64,000 nt of DNA from Pseudomonas taiwanensis DSM 21245 (GCF_000425785.1 NZ_AUEC01000027.1:1-64000); one strand, 5' to 3'. Counted from the stretch's first letter, positions 37,078-46,886 are shown. Made by a program: numbers and translations. The notes: generated by a model not told the origin, from the letters alone.

Positions 37078-37704
37078 ATGAATAAAGTGCTTATCGTGGA
37101 TGACCATCCGGTCATACGTTTGGCCGTACGCATGCTGATGGAGCGGCACGGCTACGATGTGGTCGCCGAAACCGATAACGGCGTGGCCGCCTTGCAACTG
37201 ACGCGAGAACACCTACCGGACATCGTGGTGCTGGATATCGGTATCCCGAAACTCGATGGGCTCGAGGTGATCGCCCGCATGGCCTCGGCCAGTCCGGGAA
37301 GCCGAGTTCTGGTGCTGACCTCACAGACACCAGGCCACTTCTCGATGCGTTGCATGCAGGCGGGGGCTTCGGGGTACGTGTGCAAACAGCAGGAGCTCAC
37401 CGAGTTGCTCAGTGCGATCAAGGCCGTGCTGTCGGGTTACAGTTATTTCCCGAACCAAGCGTTGCACCCGTCGCGAGGAAGGGGAGGCGGCGCGACCGAG
37501 AGCGAAATGGTCGAGCGTTTATCCGCCCGGGAAATGATGGTGCTGCAGCAACTGACACGCGGCAAGTCAAACAAGGAGATTGCCGAAAGCATGTTCCTCA
37601 GCAACAAGACGGTCAGTACCTACAAGACTCGATTGTTGCTCAAGCTCAATGCCCGGTCGTTGGTTGACCTGATCGAGCTTGCCCAACGGCATGGCTTGAC
37701 CTGA
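37078..37704 (+). CDS. Orphan NarL/BvgA-type response regulator
   Basis: A 208-residue regulator with a receiver domain (VDDHPVIR; phosphoacceptor Asp in IVVLDIGIPKLDG; conserved Thr/Lys in LTSQ and VCKQQE) and a LuxR-type helix-turn-helix (LSAREMMVLQQLTRGKSNKE, TVSTYKTRLLLKLN). The output domain should bind DNA when phosphorylated. No histidine kinase gene lies nearby, so the partner is unknown. The ATG at 37078 has GGA seven bases upstream; the ATG at 37063 is an alternative. Confidence 0.85.
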   Translation: MNKVLIVDDHPVIRLAVRMLMERHGYDVVAETDNGVAALQLTREHLPDIVVLDIGIPKLDGLEVIARMASASPGSRVLVLTSQTPGHFSMRCMQAGASGYVCKQQELTELLSAIKAVLSGYSYFPNQALHPSRGRGGGATESEMVERLSAREMMVLQQLTRGKSNKEIAESMFLSNKTVSTYKTRLLLKLNARSLVDLIELAQRHGLT

Positions 37705-37718
37705 GTGCCATGAAGCGG

Positions 37719-37741
37719 AAGGCCTCCACCAGGGAGGCCTT
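37719..37741. terminator. Bidirectional terminator after the response regulator
   Basis: AAGGCCTCC and GGAGGCCTT form a strong stem between two convergent genes. Confidence 0.75.
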
Positions 37742-37749
37742 CCGGGGGA

Positions 37750-37929
37750 CTACAGGTCGTAGTCGAAATCGGCCAACTGCTTTTGCAGGCGTCGCTCTTC
37801 CAGCAGGTTGTCAATGGTGCGGCGTTTGCTCAGGTTGGTCTTCGCGGTTTCTACCTGAGGTTCCGCTTCGTCGTCGGCGGTAGCAAATTCATCTTCGATG
37901 GACAGGTCGTCGTCTTTATCGGTGCTCAT
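37750..37929 (-). CDS. Small PA3496-type protein
   Basis: A 59-residue acidic protein ending in a charged helix and an aromatic-acidic tail (RRTIDNLLEERRLQKQL, ADFDYDL). This resembles the PA3496 family of small Pseudomonas proteins (annotated as putative envelope integrity proteins), which sits beside nth in P. aeruginosa as here. The molecular function is unknown. The start ATG at 37929 follows a GAGCGAC-type weak ribosome binding site. Confidence 0.7.
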   Translation of the reverse strand: MSTDKDDDLSIEDEFATADDEAEPQVETAKTNLSKRRTIDNLLEERRLQKQLADFDYDL

Positions 37930-38034
37930 TGAGTCGCTCCAAGCCAAAGGGCCATTGGCGGTCCTTATAACGAGAAAGCTGAGCCCGGTAAAAAAGATTT
38001 TTTCAATCGTCAGCCCCCGTTTTTTGCTATCGAC

Positions 38035-38673
38035 TCAATCGTCCGAAGTCTTGTGCTTGTACTCGCAAAGGTCTTCGATCCGACAGCTTCCGCAACGCGG
38101 CTTGCGCGCCTGACACACATAGCGCCCATGCAGAATGAGCCAGTGGTGGGCATCGAGCAGGTAATCCTTGGGCACGAACTTGATCAGTTTCTTTTCCACT
38201 TCCAGCACTGTCTTGCCGGGCGCGATGCCGGTGCGGTTGCTGACCCGGAAAATATGCGTATCGACCGCCATGGTGGGTTGCCGGAAGGCGGTATTGAGGA
38301 CCACGTTGGCTGTCTTGCGGCCCACACCCGGCAGGGCTTCCAGGGCCTCGCGCGTTTCCGGGACCTGGCTGCCGTGGCGCTCGATCAACAGGCGGCAGGC
38401 TTCGATGACGTTCTTGGCCTTGCTGTTGTAGAGCCCGATGGTCTTGATGTATTCGCTCAGCCCCTCAACGCCCAGGGCATAGATGGCTTCTGGCGTGTTG
38501 GCCACGGGAAATAGCCGCGCCGTGGCCTTGTTGACGCCAACGTCGGTGGCTTGAGCCGAGAGGGTCACGGCTACCAGCAGTTCGAACGGTGTGGTGTAGG
38601 CCAGCTCGGTCTTCGGGTCCGGATTGTCTTCGTGCAGCCTGCGGAAGATTTCCAGGCGTTTTGCGGCATTCAT
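38035..38673 (-). CDS. nth: Endonuclease III
   Basis: A 212-residue DNA glycosylase/AP lyase that removes oxidised pyrimidines. The helix-hairpin-helix LPGVGRKTANVVLNTAF carries the catalytic Lys, and VDTHIFRVSNR the catalytic Asp. The C-terminal 4Fe-4S ligands C-x6-C-x2-C-x5-C (CQARKPRCGSCRIEDLC) are intact. It is the last gene of the rnf operon and overlaps rnfE by ATGA. Confidence 0.96.
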   Translation of the reverse strand: MNAAKRLEIFRRLHEDNPDPKTELAYTTPFELLVAVTLSAQATDVGVNKATARLFPVANTPEAIYALGVEGLSEYIKTIGLYNSKAKNVIEACRLLIERHGSQVPETREALEALPGVGRKTANVVLNTAFRQPTMAVDTHIFRVSNRTGIAPGKTVLEVEKKLIKFVPKDYLLDAHHWLILHGRYVCQARKPRCGSCRIEDLCEYKHKTSDD

Positions 38674-39197
38674 GGGGCGACGCTTTCCTTCGGCGTTAAG
38701 GGCAGGGTTGGGCGAAGGCGATTGTACAAGGCCAACAGCATGCCGAGTATCAGCAGGGCGCCTGGGGCAAGGCTGGCCAGATGCAGGTTCAGGCCTTCAC
38801 TCAGCCATTGGCGGGTGGCGCCCAAGAGTGTGCAGATCATAACCATACCGCTCAGTTGCCATACCCACTGTCGCCAACGCCCCTCCATTGGCAACAAGTT
38901 GTCCCACGCGATGCACGCAAGGCACAACAGCACCGGGTAGAAGCCCAGCGACTGGGCAATCGGCAAGGCCCAGGCACGCAGGCCAAGCTGCAGGCAACTG
39001 GTAAGGGCAGCGATCAGTAGCAGGCTTGCCAGCTGGTACGCCGCTGCGCTGAGCCGGCAGCGCAGAGGCGCCAGCAATGCCTGGTGAGCGAGCGTCAAGC
39101 CCAGCATACACAGCGCGATGCAGGCGCCTTGGGTCAACGTGCGGGTAGCCCCGAGCACGGGGAGCAGGCTGGCAGCCAGCCAGAAATAGTTATTCAT
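38670..39197 (-). CDS. rnfE: RnfE-like membrane subunit, short and divergent
   Basis: A 175-residue membrane protein of the Rnf-Nqr family by position and by residual similarity (LPIAQSLGFYPVLLCLACIAWDN aligns with the SLGIFIPLIVTNC region of RnfE). It is shorter than usual RnfE (about 200-230 residues), and the first conserved motif containing LGLCP is not recognisable, whereas a Cys in the second is retained. RnfE normally forms an intramembrane iron-sulfur centre with RnfA. It overlaps rnfG by eight bases and nth by four. Confidence 0.7.
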   Translation of the reverse strand: MNNYFWLAASLLPVLGATRTLTQGACIALCMLGLTLAHQALLAPLRCRLSAAAYQLASLLLIAALTSCLQLGLRAWALPIAQSLGFYPVLLCLACIAWDNLLPMEGRWRQWVWQLSGMVMICTLLGATRQWLSEGLNLHLASLAPGALLILGMLLALYNRLRPTLPLTPKESVAP

Positions 39198-39792
39198 GAA
39201 CAGCGTCCTCGAGCAGCGTTTGCCGATGCTTGTCGAAGTAACTTAAGGCGTCCTGCAACGCTGCGATCACTGCCCGCGAGGTGACCGTGGCGCCCGCCAA
39301 CTGGTCGAAATCTCCGTGGTCGCGCTTGAGCGCCCAGCGGTCCTTCAACTGCCGGTTGGCAAACTGTGCCAGCCAATCCACTTGCGGGTCGATGATTCGC
39401 GCGCCCAGTCCAGGGCTTTCCTGTTGTTCGAGTACCTGGCTGCCAATCAAGCGCCCGTCGGGGGCGATGGCGATGCTCAGCTGGATGACGCCGGAATAGC
39501 CTTGGGTCTCGCTGAGCAAGATGATAGCCGTCAACCTCGTGCCGAGCGTCGCCCGGTAGGCCGCGATGATACGGCTGTGCGGCTGCTCGGCTTCGGGTAC
39601 CTGCAACGCGGCGGCCAGCGGACGGTTGTCATAGCTGCCTGCGGGCAGGATGACGAGCAGTTGACGTTCCTTCAATGCTTGCTCGGCTTGGGTGATCGCG
39701 GGTTGAGTCCAGTGGTGCCAGGCCAGTGTGGCTGACACGGCCAGTCCCCCAATGGCGATCAGCCAGGCTGTCGAGGCGTTGAGGCGGTTCAC
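39190..39792 (-). CDS. rnfG: RnfG-like flavoprotein subunit
   Basis: A 200-residue protein with one N-terminal span (WLIAIGGLAVSATLAW) and a periplasmic FMN-binding domain. The motif AGATVTS near the end corresponds to the SGATxT motif whose Thr carries covalent FMN in RnfG/NqrC. GYSGVIQLSIAIAPDGRLIG and ESPGLGARI are family features. The start is a GTG overlapping the rnfD stop (GTGA). Confidence 0.88.
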   Translation of the reverse strand: MNRLNASTAWLIAIGGLAVSATLAWHHWTQPAITQAEQALKERQLLVILPAGSYDNRPLAAALQVPEAEQPHSRIIAAYRATLGTRLTAIILLSETQGYSGVIQLSIAIAPDGRLIGSQVLEQQESPGLGARIIDPQVDWLAQFANRQLKDRWALKRDHGDFDQLAGATVTSRAVIAALQDALSYFDKHRQTLLEDAVHE

Positions 39793-40757
39793 GGCGAGGC
39801 CTGCGTGCGTCGCAAGGCAAGACGCTCAAGGCAGGGGACGGTAAGGTTCATCAGCAGGATGGCAAAGGCGGTGCCATCAGGGTAACTGCCCCACGTGCGG
39901 ATAAGGTAGATCAACAGGCCCGCACCGAACCCGAACAGCAACTTGGCCAAGTCGCTCTTGGGGCCGGAGACAGGTTCGGTGGCAATGAAGAAAGCCGCCA
40001 GCATGGTCGACCCGGAGAACAGGTGAAGCAAGGGTGAGCCATGGGAGTCCGAGCCCGAGCCGTTCCAGCCCAGCAAGCTGAACAGCGCAAGCCCCGCGAG
40101 CAACCCCGTCGGCGTCTGCCAGCCGAACACCTTGCGCTGCATGAGCACGAGGCCTGTGAGCAGGAACGTCAGGTTGACCCACTCGATGCCGCGCCCGCCA
40201 AGGGTGCCGAAACCTGGATGTTGGGCGAACAGTTCGTCGATGGTCAGGCTGCGGTTGTGGCGCAGGCCGTCGAGGATGGTCGGTTGTGCCCAGGCATCGA
40301 TGGGCTCGTTGGCCAACACCTGTTGCAGGCTGTCCAGAAGGCCGGGCGACTGCCCCGGCCAATGGTTCATGTGCAGCGGGAAGCACAGCAGTACCAAGGC
40401 GTAGCCGACCATGGCCGGGTTGAACAGATTGCGGCCCACACCCCCAAAGGCTTGCTTGCCAATACCAATGGCGGCGCTGGCGGCGATCACCGGAATCCAC
40501 CAGGGCGCGTGGGTCGGCAGGGCGGCAGTCAGCAGCACTGCGGTCACCAGTGCACTGCCATCGGCCAGCGTTTCGGCGACGGGCTGGCCGCGCAATGCCA
40601 GCAGCGATGCTTCACAGGCCAGGGCTGCGCCGCAGCACAACAGCAAGCTCAACAATAGGCCCCAGCCGTGCAGCCAGAACAGTGCCAACAGGCCAGGCAC
40701 GCAGGCCAGCAGCACCAGCCCCATGGCGTTGCGCATTCGCGGCTCAGGCGCTGCCAT
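39789..40757 (-). CDS. rnfD: RnfD-like membrane flavoprotein subunit
   Basis: A 322-residue multi-span membrane protein of the NQR2/RnfD family, with typical motifs [20 protein letters not shown] and [13 protein letters not shown]. The FMN-attachment region reads FSGSTMLAA, where the family has SGAT; the acceptor Thr is kept. The ATG at 40757 lies within the last codons of rnfB; an upstream ATG at 40781 lacks a ribosome binding site. In a standard operon rnfC would lie between rnfB and this gene, but it is absent. Confidence 0.88.
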   Translation of the reverse strand: MAAPEPRMRNAMGLVLLACVPGLLALFWLHGWGLLLSLLLCCGAALACEASLLALRGQPVAETLADGSALVTAVLLTAALPTHAPWWIPVIAASAAIGIGKQAFGGVGRNLFNPAMVGYALVLLCFPLHMNHWPGQSPGLLDSLQQVLANEPIDAWAQPTILDGLRHNRSLTIDELFAQHPGFGTLGGRGIEWVNLTFLLTGLVLMQRKVFGWQTPTGLLAGLALFSLLGWNGSGSDSHGSPLLHLFSGSTMLAAFFIATEPVSGPKSDLAKLLFGFGAGLLIYLIRTWGSYPDGTAFAILLMNLTVPCLERLALRRTQASP

Positions 40758-41589
40758 TTTCAGGGCCTGCCTGAAGCGCATCGAGGTGTTGCTGGGCCTG
40801 GTCAGCGGCAGCTTGCAACGTTTGCAGTTGAGCGAGCTGGTCGTCGCTGGGCGTTGCGCCAAGCGCGGTTCGGGCCTTGCTCAGCTGCGCCCGGCTCATG
40901 GCTGCGGCAATCTTGGCCTGTTTGAGTGCCGCATCATTGTTGGAGGCTTGCTGGGCTTGTACCCGTTCCATGGCCGCCTTGATCGGGTCGGACGCCCTTA
41001 GTGTGCTGTCAGGTGCGCTCGCGGCTTTGGCTGTATGGCGTGCCGCACGCTGGGCTTCGCGGCGGGCTTCATCGCGCAGCAGGCGGATCGCGCGCTGTTC
41101 ATGGCGATGACGCGCCTGATCGCGACGCCGCTGGCGGTCCTGCAATTGCCTGGGGGTATGGGCCAAGCCACCGACTACCGGTACGACATCGGGCGGTACG
41201 GGGAGCATGTCGATGCAGTCGACCGGGCAAGGGGCCAGGCACAGGTCGCAGCCGGTGCACTCGGCGGCGATCACGGTGTGCATCAGCTTGGCCGCCCCGA
41301 CTATGGCATCGACTGGACAGGCCTGGATGCACTTGGTGCAGCCGATGCACTCCGCTTCGCGTATGAACGCCACCTGCGGTGGCGCGCTGCCACGCTGTGG
41401 GTCAGGCGCGATCACCGGGAGGTCCAGCAAGGAGGCCAGGGCCTGGATGGTTTCGCTGCCGCCTGGCGGACATTTATTGATCGCTTCGCCCGCGGCAAGA
41501 CCTTCGGCATAGGGCCGACAGCCTGGGTGGCCGCATTTACCGCATTGGGTTTGCGGTAGCAGGGCGTCGATGCGTTGTATCAGACTCAT
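40744..41589 (-). CDS. rnfB: RnfB-like iron-sulfur subunit without membrane anchor, with extra tail
   Basis: A 281-residue iron-sulfur protein. It starts directly at the 4Fe-4S domain ([21 protein letters not shown]16, C19, C24, C41), without the N-terminal hydrophobic anchor of usual RnfB. Two ferredoxin-type clusters follow ([12 protein letters not shown] and [12 protein letters not shown]). From about residue 160 there is a charged, Ala/Gln-rich helical tail ([27 protein letters not shown]) reminiscent of the repeat tail of RnfC. RnfB is normally about 180-190 residues. It overlaps rnfA (ATGA) and rnfD. Confidence 0.85.
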   Translation of the reverse strand: MSLIQRIDALLPQTQCGKCGHPGCRPYAEGLAAGEAINKCPPGGSETIQALASLLDLPVIAPDPQRGSAPPQVAFIREAECIGCTKCIQACPVDAIVGAAKLMHTVIAAECTGCDLCLAPCPVDCIDMLPVPPDVVPVVGGLAHTPRQLQDRQRRRDQARHRHEQRAIRLLRDEARREAQRAARHTAKAASAPDSTLRASDPIKAAMERVQAQQASNNDAALKQAKIAAAMSRAQLSKARTALGATPSDDQLAQLQTLQAAADQAQQHLDALQAGPENGSA

Positions 41590-42134
41590 TGTGTGAATAA
41601 TCCGTTCAGGCCGGAGAACGCCATCGCCATGATCCCGGCGCCGAGCAAGTCGATGGGCAAGCCCCGCAGGCTGACCGGGATGTCGGCCTGTTCGGTGCGC
41701 TGGCGCAGGTCGTTGAACAGCGCCAGTGCCAGCCAGAAGCCAAGGCCAGTCAGTAGCGCACTGGTGGTGACCACCAGTGCGCCCTGGCCTTCGGCCGTCG
41801 CTTGTACCGACAAGCCTAGCAGTGGAGCCCCGGCTGGCATGAGCGCCGTTAGCGCGGTAACAGGCCAGTCTGGCCGTAACTTTGCCAGTACCCATTGCAC
41901 CGCCCAACTCACCAGCGCGAGCCATGGAAGTAGCAGCAACAGTTGCAGATCCTGCAGTTGCCAGGGCACCAGCAGTACGCGCACCAGCAATTGCCCGCCA
42001 GTCACTCCCAGTAAGATCGCCAATGCGCACGCCATGCCAAGCACATGCACGTGCAGCCGCGAAGCGGGCTGGCGTTGAAGGGTCAGGAAGCTGATCAGTG
42101 CAGCGCTGACCAGAACCAGCATGTAGTCGTTCAT
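41586..42134 (-). CDS. rnfA: RnfA-like membrane subunit lacking the conserved cysteines
   Basis: A 182-residue, six-span membrane protein opening [14 protein letters not shown] and ending [24 protein letters not shown], which align with the ends of RnfA. The central conserved motifs are changed: the LGLCPFMG-type segment is missing and the TTNCAVLG segment reads MPAGAPLLG. Only one Cys (C36) remains, at an unrelated position. RnfA and RnfE normally share a membrane-embedded iron-sulfur cluster held by such cysteines. It is the first gene of the operon; the frame is open further upstream, but the ATG at 42134 is the family start. Confidence 0.75.
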   Translation of the reverse strand: MNDYMLVLVSAALISFLTLQRQPASRLHVHVLGMACALAILLGVTGGQLLVRVLLVPWQLQDLQLLLLLPWLALVSWAVQWVLAKLRPDWPVTALTALMPAGAPLLGLSVQATAEGQGALVVTTSALLTGLGFWLALALFNDLRQRTEQADIPVSLRGLPIDLLGAGIMAMAFSGLNGLFTQ

Positions 42135-42175
42135 GGGATGACGATAGCCGGGAAATGTCGGCCGTGGATGCAAAT

Positions 42176-42197
42176 GCCCCGGCGGTTGAGCCGGGGC
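42176..42197 (-). terminator. Terminator after metG
   Basis: GCCCCGGC and GCCGGGGC form a stem around a six-base loop, eight bases beyond the metG stop. It separates metG from rnfA on the same strand. Confidence 0.75.
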
Positions 42198-42204
42198 TGG
42201 GGCG

Positions 42205-44244
42205 TTACTTGATGCGTTGGCCTGGCTTGGCACCACTGTCGGGGCTGAGCAGGTAGATTTCTTCACCACCAGGGCCTGCCGCCATGACCATGCCTTCGGA
42301 AACGCCGAAGCGCATTTTGCGCGGCTTGAGGTTGGCAACCATCATGGTCAGGCGGCCTTCCAGCTTCGATGGGTCAGGGTAGGCCGACTTGATGCCCGAG
42401 AACACGTTGCGTTGTTCGTCACCGATGTCCAGTGTCAGGCGCAGCAGCTTGTCTGCGCCTTCAACCGATTCGGCCTTGACGATCAGCGCCACGCGCAGGT
42501 CGACGGCGGCGAAGGTGTCGAACTCGATTTCGGCCGACAGTGGGTCCTTGGCCAGTTCGCCGTTGCCAGCAGGGGCCTTGGCTTCGGCGGCCAGCAGGTC
42601 TTCCTTGCTGGCGGCGACCATGGCTTCGACCTTGGCAGGTTCGATGCGGCTCATCAGCGCCTTGAATGGGTTGAGCTTGTGATTTTCCAGGCGCAACAGG
42701 TGGTCATTCCAGGACAGCGGGGCGACGTTGAGGAACGCCTCGGCATCGGCGGCCAGTACCGGCAGTACCGGTTTGAGGAAGATCACCAACTGACGGAACA
42801 GGTTGATGCCCTGGGCGCAGATAGCCTGGACTTCATCCTGCTTGCCTTCCTGCTTGGCCAGCGACCACGGCGCCTTGTCGGCGATCCAGGCGTTGGCGCG
42901 GTCGGCCAGTGCCATGATTTCGCGCATGGCCCGACCAAAGTCGCGACCTTCGTAGGCTTCGGCGATCGATGGCGCCGCCGCCAGGAACGCTTCGGTCAGC
43001 TCGGGTGCGGCGTCGCCGGCAACCATCACGCCGTCATTGCCCTTGTGAATGAAGCCTGCGCAACGGCTGGCGATGTTGACCACCTTGCCGACCAGGTCGG
43101 AGTTGACCTTCTGCACGAAGTCTTCGAGGTTCAGGTCCAGGTCGTCGACGCCACGTCCCAGCTTGGAGGCATAGTAGTAGCGCAGGTATTCGGGCTGCAG
43201 GTGGTCCAGATAGGTGCGCGCCTTGATGAAGGTGCCGCGCGACTTGGACATTTTCGCGCCGTTGACGGTCAGGTAGCCGTGCACGTTGATGCCGGTTGGC
43301 TTGCGGAACCCCGAACCTTCGAGCATCGCTGGCCAGAACAGGGCGTGGAAGTTGACGATGTCCTTGCCGATGAAGTGGTACAGCTCGGCCTTGGAGTCTT
43401 CTTTCCAGAATGCGTCGAAGTCAAGCTCCGGACGGCGTGCGCAGAGGTTCTTGAAGCTGGCCATGTAGCCGATCGGCGCGTCCAGCCAGACATAGAAGTA
43501 CTTGCCCGGCTCGCCTGGGATCTCGAAGCCGAAGTACGGCGCATCACGAGAGATGTCCCACTCCTGCAGGCCGGCGTCCAGCCATTCGGCGAGCTTGTTG
43601 GCCACTGCGTCCTGCAAGGTGCCGCTGCGGGTCCACTGCTGCAGCATGGCCTGGAAGTCGGGGAGCTTGAAGAAGAAGTGCTGCGAGTCGCGCAAGACCG
43701 GGGTCGCCCCCGAGATGGCCGACTTGGGGTTCTTCAACTCGGTCGGCGCGTAGGTGGCACCGCACTTCTCGCAGTTGTCACCGTACTGATCTTCGGCCGC
43801 GCACTTGGGGCAGGTGCCCTTGATGAAGCGGTCAGCCAGGAACATGCCCTTCTCTGGGTCGAAGTACTGGGTGACCGAACGGGTGGCAATGTGTCCGGCA
43901 TCACGCAGGCGCGTGTAGATCATGCTGGACAGCTCGCGGTTTTCTTCGCAGTGGGTGGAGTGGAAGTTATCGAAGTCCACCAGGAAATCGGCGAAGTCGC
44001 TGCTGTGTTCGGCCTGGACGTTGGCGATCAGTTGCTCAGGCGTGATGCCTTCCTTCTCGGCGCGCAACATGATGGCCGAGCCGTGGGCGTCGTCGGCGCA
44101 GACATAGATGCACTGGTTGCCACGCAGTTTCTGGAAGCGAACCCACATGTCCGTCTGGATGTACTCGAGCATATGGCCAAGGTGGATGGATCCATTGGCA
44201 TAGGGCAGGGCGCTGGTGACGAGAATCTGGCGTGGCTCGGACAT
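42205..44244 (-). CDS. metG: Methionyl-tRNA synthetase
   Basis: A 679-residue class I synthetase. HIGH corresponds to [16 protein letters not shown] to [12 protein letters not shown], and the zinc knuckle is [19 protein letters not shown]-terminal EMAPII-like tRNA-binding domain ([20 protein letters not shown]) gives the long, dimeric form. The frame extends upstream to 44388, but the ATG at 44244 ([18 protein letters not shown]) is the family start. It is divergent from apbC, with 155 bases between. Confidence 0.97.
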   Translation of the reverse strand: MSEPRQILVTSALPYANGSIHLGHMLEYIQTDMWVRFQKLRGNQCIYVCADDAHGSAIMLRAEKEGITPEQLIANVQAEHSSDFADFLVDFDNFHSTHCEENRELSSMIYTRLRDAGHIATRSVTQYFDPEKGMFLADRFIKGTCPKCAAEDQYGDNCEKCGATYAPTELKNPKSAISGATPVLRDSQHFFFKLPDFQAMLQQWTRSGTLQDAVANKLAEWLDAGLQEWDISRDAPYFGFEIPGEPGKYFYVWLDAPIGYMASFKNLCARRPELDFDAFWKEDSKAELYHFIGKDIVNFHALFWPAMLEGSGFRKPTGINVHGYLTVNGAKMSKSRGTFIKARTYLDHLQPEYLRYYYASKLGRGVDDLDLNLEDFVQKVNSDLVGKVVNIASRCAGFIHKGNDGVMVAGDAAPELTEAFLAAAPSIAEAYEGRDFGRAMREIMALADRANAWIADKAPWSLAKQEGKQDEVQAICAQGINLFRQLVIFLKPVLPVLAADAEAFLNVAPLSWNDHLLRLENHKLNPFKALMSRIEPAKVEAMVAASKEDLLAAEAKAPAGNGELAKDPLSAEIEFDTFAAVDLRVALIVKAESVEGADKLLRLTLDIGDEQRNVFSGIKSAYPDPSKLEGRLTMMVANLKPRKMRFGVSEGMVMAAGPGGEEIYLLSPDSGAKPGQRIK

Positions 44245-44399
44245 GTTGGCTCGGCTACTTATCTGGCTCGGGTAAAAACAAGGGTGATCGGCAACTATAA
44301 AGGGCTGGGAAATATATTTCACCCTAAGGACGCATCTACTGACGATTGACGGGTTAGGATAAGCGCCTGTTTCACTTTCGTTTGCCAATGGGAGCCTCC

Positions 44400-45494
44400 A
44401 TGAGTGCCGTCACCCGTGCCGCCGTCGAAGGCGTGCTTCGCCAGTACACCGACCCGTATCTGAACCTGGACCCCGTGAGCGCCGGCTGCGTGCGGGCCAT
44501 CGACATCCAGGGCGGCCAGGTCAGCGTGCAGTTGCAGTTGGGGTATGCCGCTGGCCTGTTCAAGAATGGCTGGGCCCAGGTGCTGCAGACAGCGATTGAG
44601 AACCTCGACGGCGTCACCTCGGCCCAAGTGTCGATCGACTGCGTGGTGGCTGCGCACAAAGCCCAGGCCCAGGTGCCGGCCATGGCCAATGTCAAGAACA
44701 TCATCGCCGTGGCGTCCGGCAAGGGCGGGGTAGGCAAGTCGACCACCGCGGCCAACCTGGCCCTGGCACTGGCCCGTGAAGGCGCCCGAGTGGGCATTCT
44801 GGATGCCGACATCTATGGCCCGAGCCAAGGTGTGATGTTCGGTATCGCCGAAGGTACGCGCCCGCAGATCCGCGAGCAGAAGTGGTTCGTACCGATCAAG
44901 GCCCATGGTGTGGAAGTCATGTCCATGGCGTTCCTGACCGACGACAACACACCGATGGTCTGGCGTGGCCCGATGGTCTCCGGCGCGCTGTTGCAACTGG
45001 TGACCCAGACCGCCTGGGACGACCTTGACTACCTGGTGATCGACATGCCGCCCGGCACGGGCGACATCCAGCTGACCCTGGCTCAGAAGGTGCCGGTGGC
45101 CGGTTCAGTGATCGTCACCACACCTCAGGACCTGGCGTTGCTGGACGCCAAGAAAGGCGTGGAAATGTTCCGCAAGGTGAACATCCCGGTATTGGGTGTG
45201 GTGGAAAACATGGCCGTGCACATTTGCTCGAACTGCGGCCACGCCGAGCACCTGTTCGGTGAGGGCGGCGGTGAGAAACTGGCTGCGCAGTACGGTGTCG
45301 ACCTGCTGGCCTCGTTGCCGTTGTCGATGCTGATTCGCGAACAGGCAGACAACGGCAAGCCGACGGCCATCGCCGAGCCGGAAAGCCAGATCGCCATGGT
45401 TTATCAAGAGCTGGCTCGCCAGGTGGGCGCGCGGATCGTGCTGCAGGAAGCGGCTGCACCGGCGATGCCGAGCATCACCATCAGCGAAGACTGA
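44400..45494 (+). CDS. apbC: Mrp/ApbC iron-sulfur carrier ATPase
   Basis: A 364-residue protein of the Mrp/NBP35 family that delivers 4Fe-4S clusters to target proteins. It has an N-terminal MIP18/FeS-assembly-P domain (residues 1-90) and a ParA-like ATPase with the deviant Walker [21 protein letters not shown] and DMPPGTGD, plus the cluster-binding CxxC in [12 protein letters not shown]. The ATG at 44400 is chosen over one at 44382. Confidence 0.94.
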   Translation: MSAVTRAAVEGVLRQYTDPYLNLDPVSAGCVRAIDIQGGQVSVQLQLGYAAGLFKNGWAQVLQTAIENLDGVTSAQVSIDCVVAAHKAQAQVPAMANVKNIIAVASGKGGVGKSTTAANLALALAREGARVGILDADIYGPSQGVMFGIAEGTRPQIREQKWFVPIKAHGVEVMSMAFLTDDNTPMVWRGPMVSGALLQLVTQTAWDDLDYLVIDMPPGTGDIQLTLAQKVPVAGSVIVTTPQDLALLDAKKGVEMFRKVNIPVLGVVENMAVHICSNCGHAEHLFGEGGGEKLAAQYGVDLLASLPLSMLIREQADNGKPTAIAEPESQIAMVYQELARQVGARIVLQEAAAPAMPSITISED

Positions 45495-45636
45495 GGTTCG
45501 CTCAGGAGGCTGCGCGGCAGGCGCCGGTTTGCCGGCGATCACCGACGCGGCCACCACCAAGCAGCGCGCCAGCGCCTGCAAGCACCGTGACGATTTTCCG
45601 ATCACTGCAGTAGCAGTGTGATCCAGGCATAAAAAA

Positions 45637-45660
45637 ACCCGCCAGATGGCGGGTTTTTTT
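45637..45660. terminator. Bidirectional terminator between apbC and the cold-shock gene
   Basis: A-tract, ACCCGCC-AGAT-GGCGGGT, then seven T bases. Confidence 0.92.
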
Positions 45661-45683
45661 GAAAGCGAGGAAGCGAGATCGAC

Positions 45684-45893
45684 TTAGGCGATCTGAACTT
45701 CTTCAGCCTGCATGCCTTTCTGGCCGCGGGTAGCGACGAAAGTAACAGCCTGGCCTTCTTTCAGGGTTTTGAAGCCGTCAGCTTGGATGGCTTTGAAGTG
45801 CACGAACAGGTCGTCGCCCGACTGAGGGGTGATGAAGCCGTAGCCCTTCTCATCGTTGAACCACTTAACAACACCGGATTGACGGTTGGACAT
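45684..45893 (-). CDS. CspA-family cold-shock protein
   Basis: A 69-residue single cold-shock domain that binds single-stranded RNA/DNA and acts as an RNA chaperone. RNP1 is KGYGFI and RNP2 is LFVHF. It resembles CspA/CapB-type proteins of Pseudomonas. The gap to dcd is 329 bases, so a long 5' untranslated region like those of other cold-shock mRNAs is possible. Confidence 0.93.
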   Translation of the reverse strand: MSNRQSGVVKWFNDEKGYGFITPQSGDDLFVHFKAIQADGFKTLKEGQAVTFVATRGQKGMQAEEVQIA

Positions 45894-46222
45894 GTTTCTG
45901 TCTCCTTGGACAAAGTTGATTACGGTCAGGAAAAACCCTGGCCGGGACTGAGCGCAAAGAGAGCAGAAAATTCAGCGATGGGTCGATAGGAATCGTGCAT
46001 CAAACTAGAGATTCTCGGTGTCACGTGCAGCACAGTGGCGTCACCTTAACCCACTTTCCACGACCTGCCAATCACCAAGATGGCCTTTGTCGAAATTCAG
46101 ATCGACGGCCACCGTAGGCCCCGTCTGGCGCGGGGTGCGGCATGGAACTTTAACCTGAGCGCGTGGACCGGTAAGATGCGCATCTCGATTTTCACCTCGC
46201 AACCCTTCAGGACACCCCCGCC
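45894..46222. other. Intergenic region between csp and dcd
   Basis: These 329 bases separate divergent genes. The csp ribosome binding site (AAGGAG on the minus strand near 45905) lies at the left. I see no ORF with coding character, no palindrome and no RNA gene I recognise; a csp leader of cold-shock type would be here if present. Confidence 0.4.
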
Positions 46223-46789
46223 ATGAGCATCAAATCGGACAAGTGGATTCGCCGCATGGCGCAGGAACACGGCATGATCGAACCGTTCGTCGAGCGCCAG
46301 GTGCGCGGCGAGCAGGACAGCCGGGTGATTTCCTTCGGCGTCTCCAGCTACGGCTACGACGTGCGCTGTGCCGACGAATTCAAGGTGTTCACCAACATCA
46401 ACTCGGCCACGGTCGACCCGAAGAACTTCGATGCCGGTAGCTTCGTCGACGTCAAGAGCGATGTCTGCATCATCCCGCCAAACTCCTTTGCCCTGGCGCG
46501 CACGGTCGAGTATTTCCGTATTCCACGCAACGTACTGACCATCTGCCTGGGCAAAAGCACCTATGCCCGTTGCGGCATCATCGTCAACGTCACCCCGCTC
46601 GAGCCTGAGTGGGAAGGGCACGTGACCCTGGAATTCTCCAACACCACCACCCTGCCGGCGAAAATCTATGCCAACGAGGGTGTGGCGCAGATGCTGTTCC
46701 TCGAGTCCGACGAAGAATGTGAAGTGTCCTACAAGGACCGCGGCGGCAAATACCAAGGTCAGCGCGGCGTCACCCTGCCGCGTACCTGA
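46223..46789 (+). CDS. dcd: dCTP deaminase
   Basis: A 188-residue trimeric enzyme converting dCTP to dUTP for thymidylate synthesis. [49 protein letters not shown] and [19 protein letters not shown] are the standard motifs, including the catalytic Glu in the last. It is monocistronic or followed by the small gene at 46887. Confidence 0.97.
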   Translation: MSIKSDKWIRRMAQEHGMIEPFVERQVRGEQDSRVISFGVSSYGYDVRCADEFKVFTNINSATVDPKNFDAGSFVDVKSDVCIIPPNSFALARTVEYFRIPRNVLTICLGKSTYARCGIIVNVTPLEPEWEGHVTLEFSNTTTLPAKIYANEGVAQMLFLESDEECEVSYKDRGGKYQGQRGVTLPRT

Positions 46790-46886
46790 GTCGACGAGCG
46801 CGGGGAATTCCTTGCGCCTTTGGCACTCCAACGAGGTAACCGTGCCGATGCGCGTGAGGCGCATCGGCTCTGCTCAGGAGCTGTCA

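Noticed and set aside
37719..37741. Palindrome considered as an operator
   Set aside because: It lies between the 3' ends of two convergent genes, so a terminator is the simpler reading.
42217..44349. 710-residue plus-strand ORF opposite metG
   Set aside because: It is a long antisense frame produced by high GC codon bias; metG on the minus strand has all synthetase motifs.
45894..46222. Riboswitch or conserved cold-shock leader in the csp-dcd gap
   Set aside because: No conserved cold-box or aptamer pattern could be identified with confidence; a structural search would be needed.
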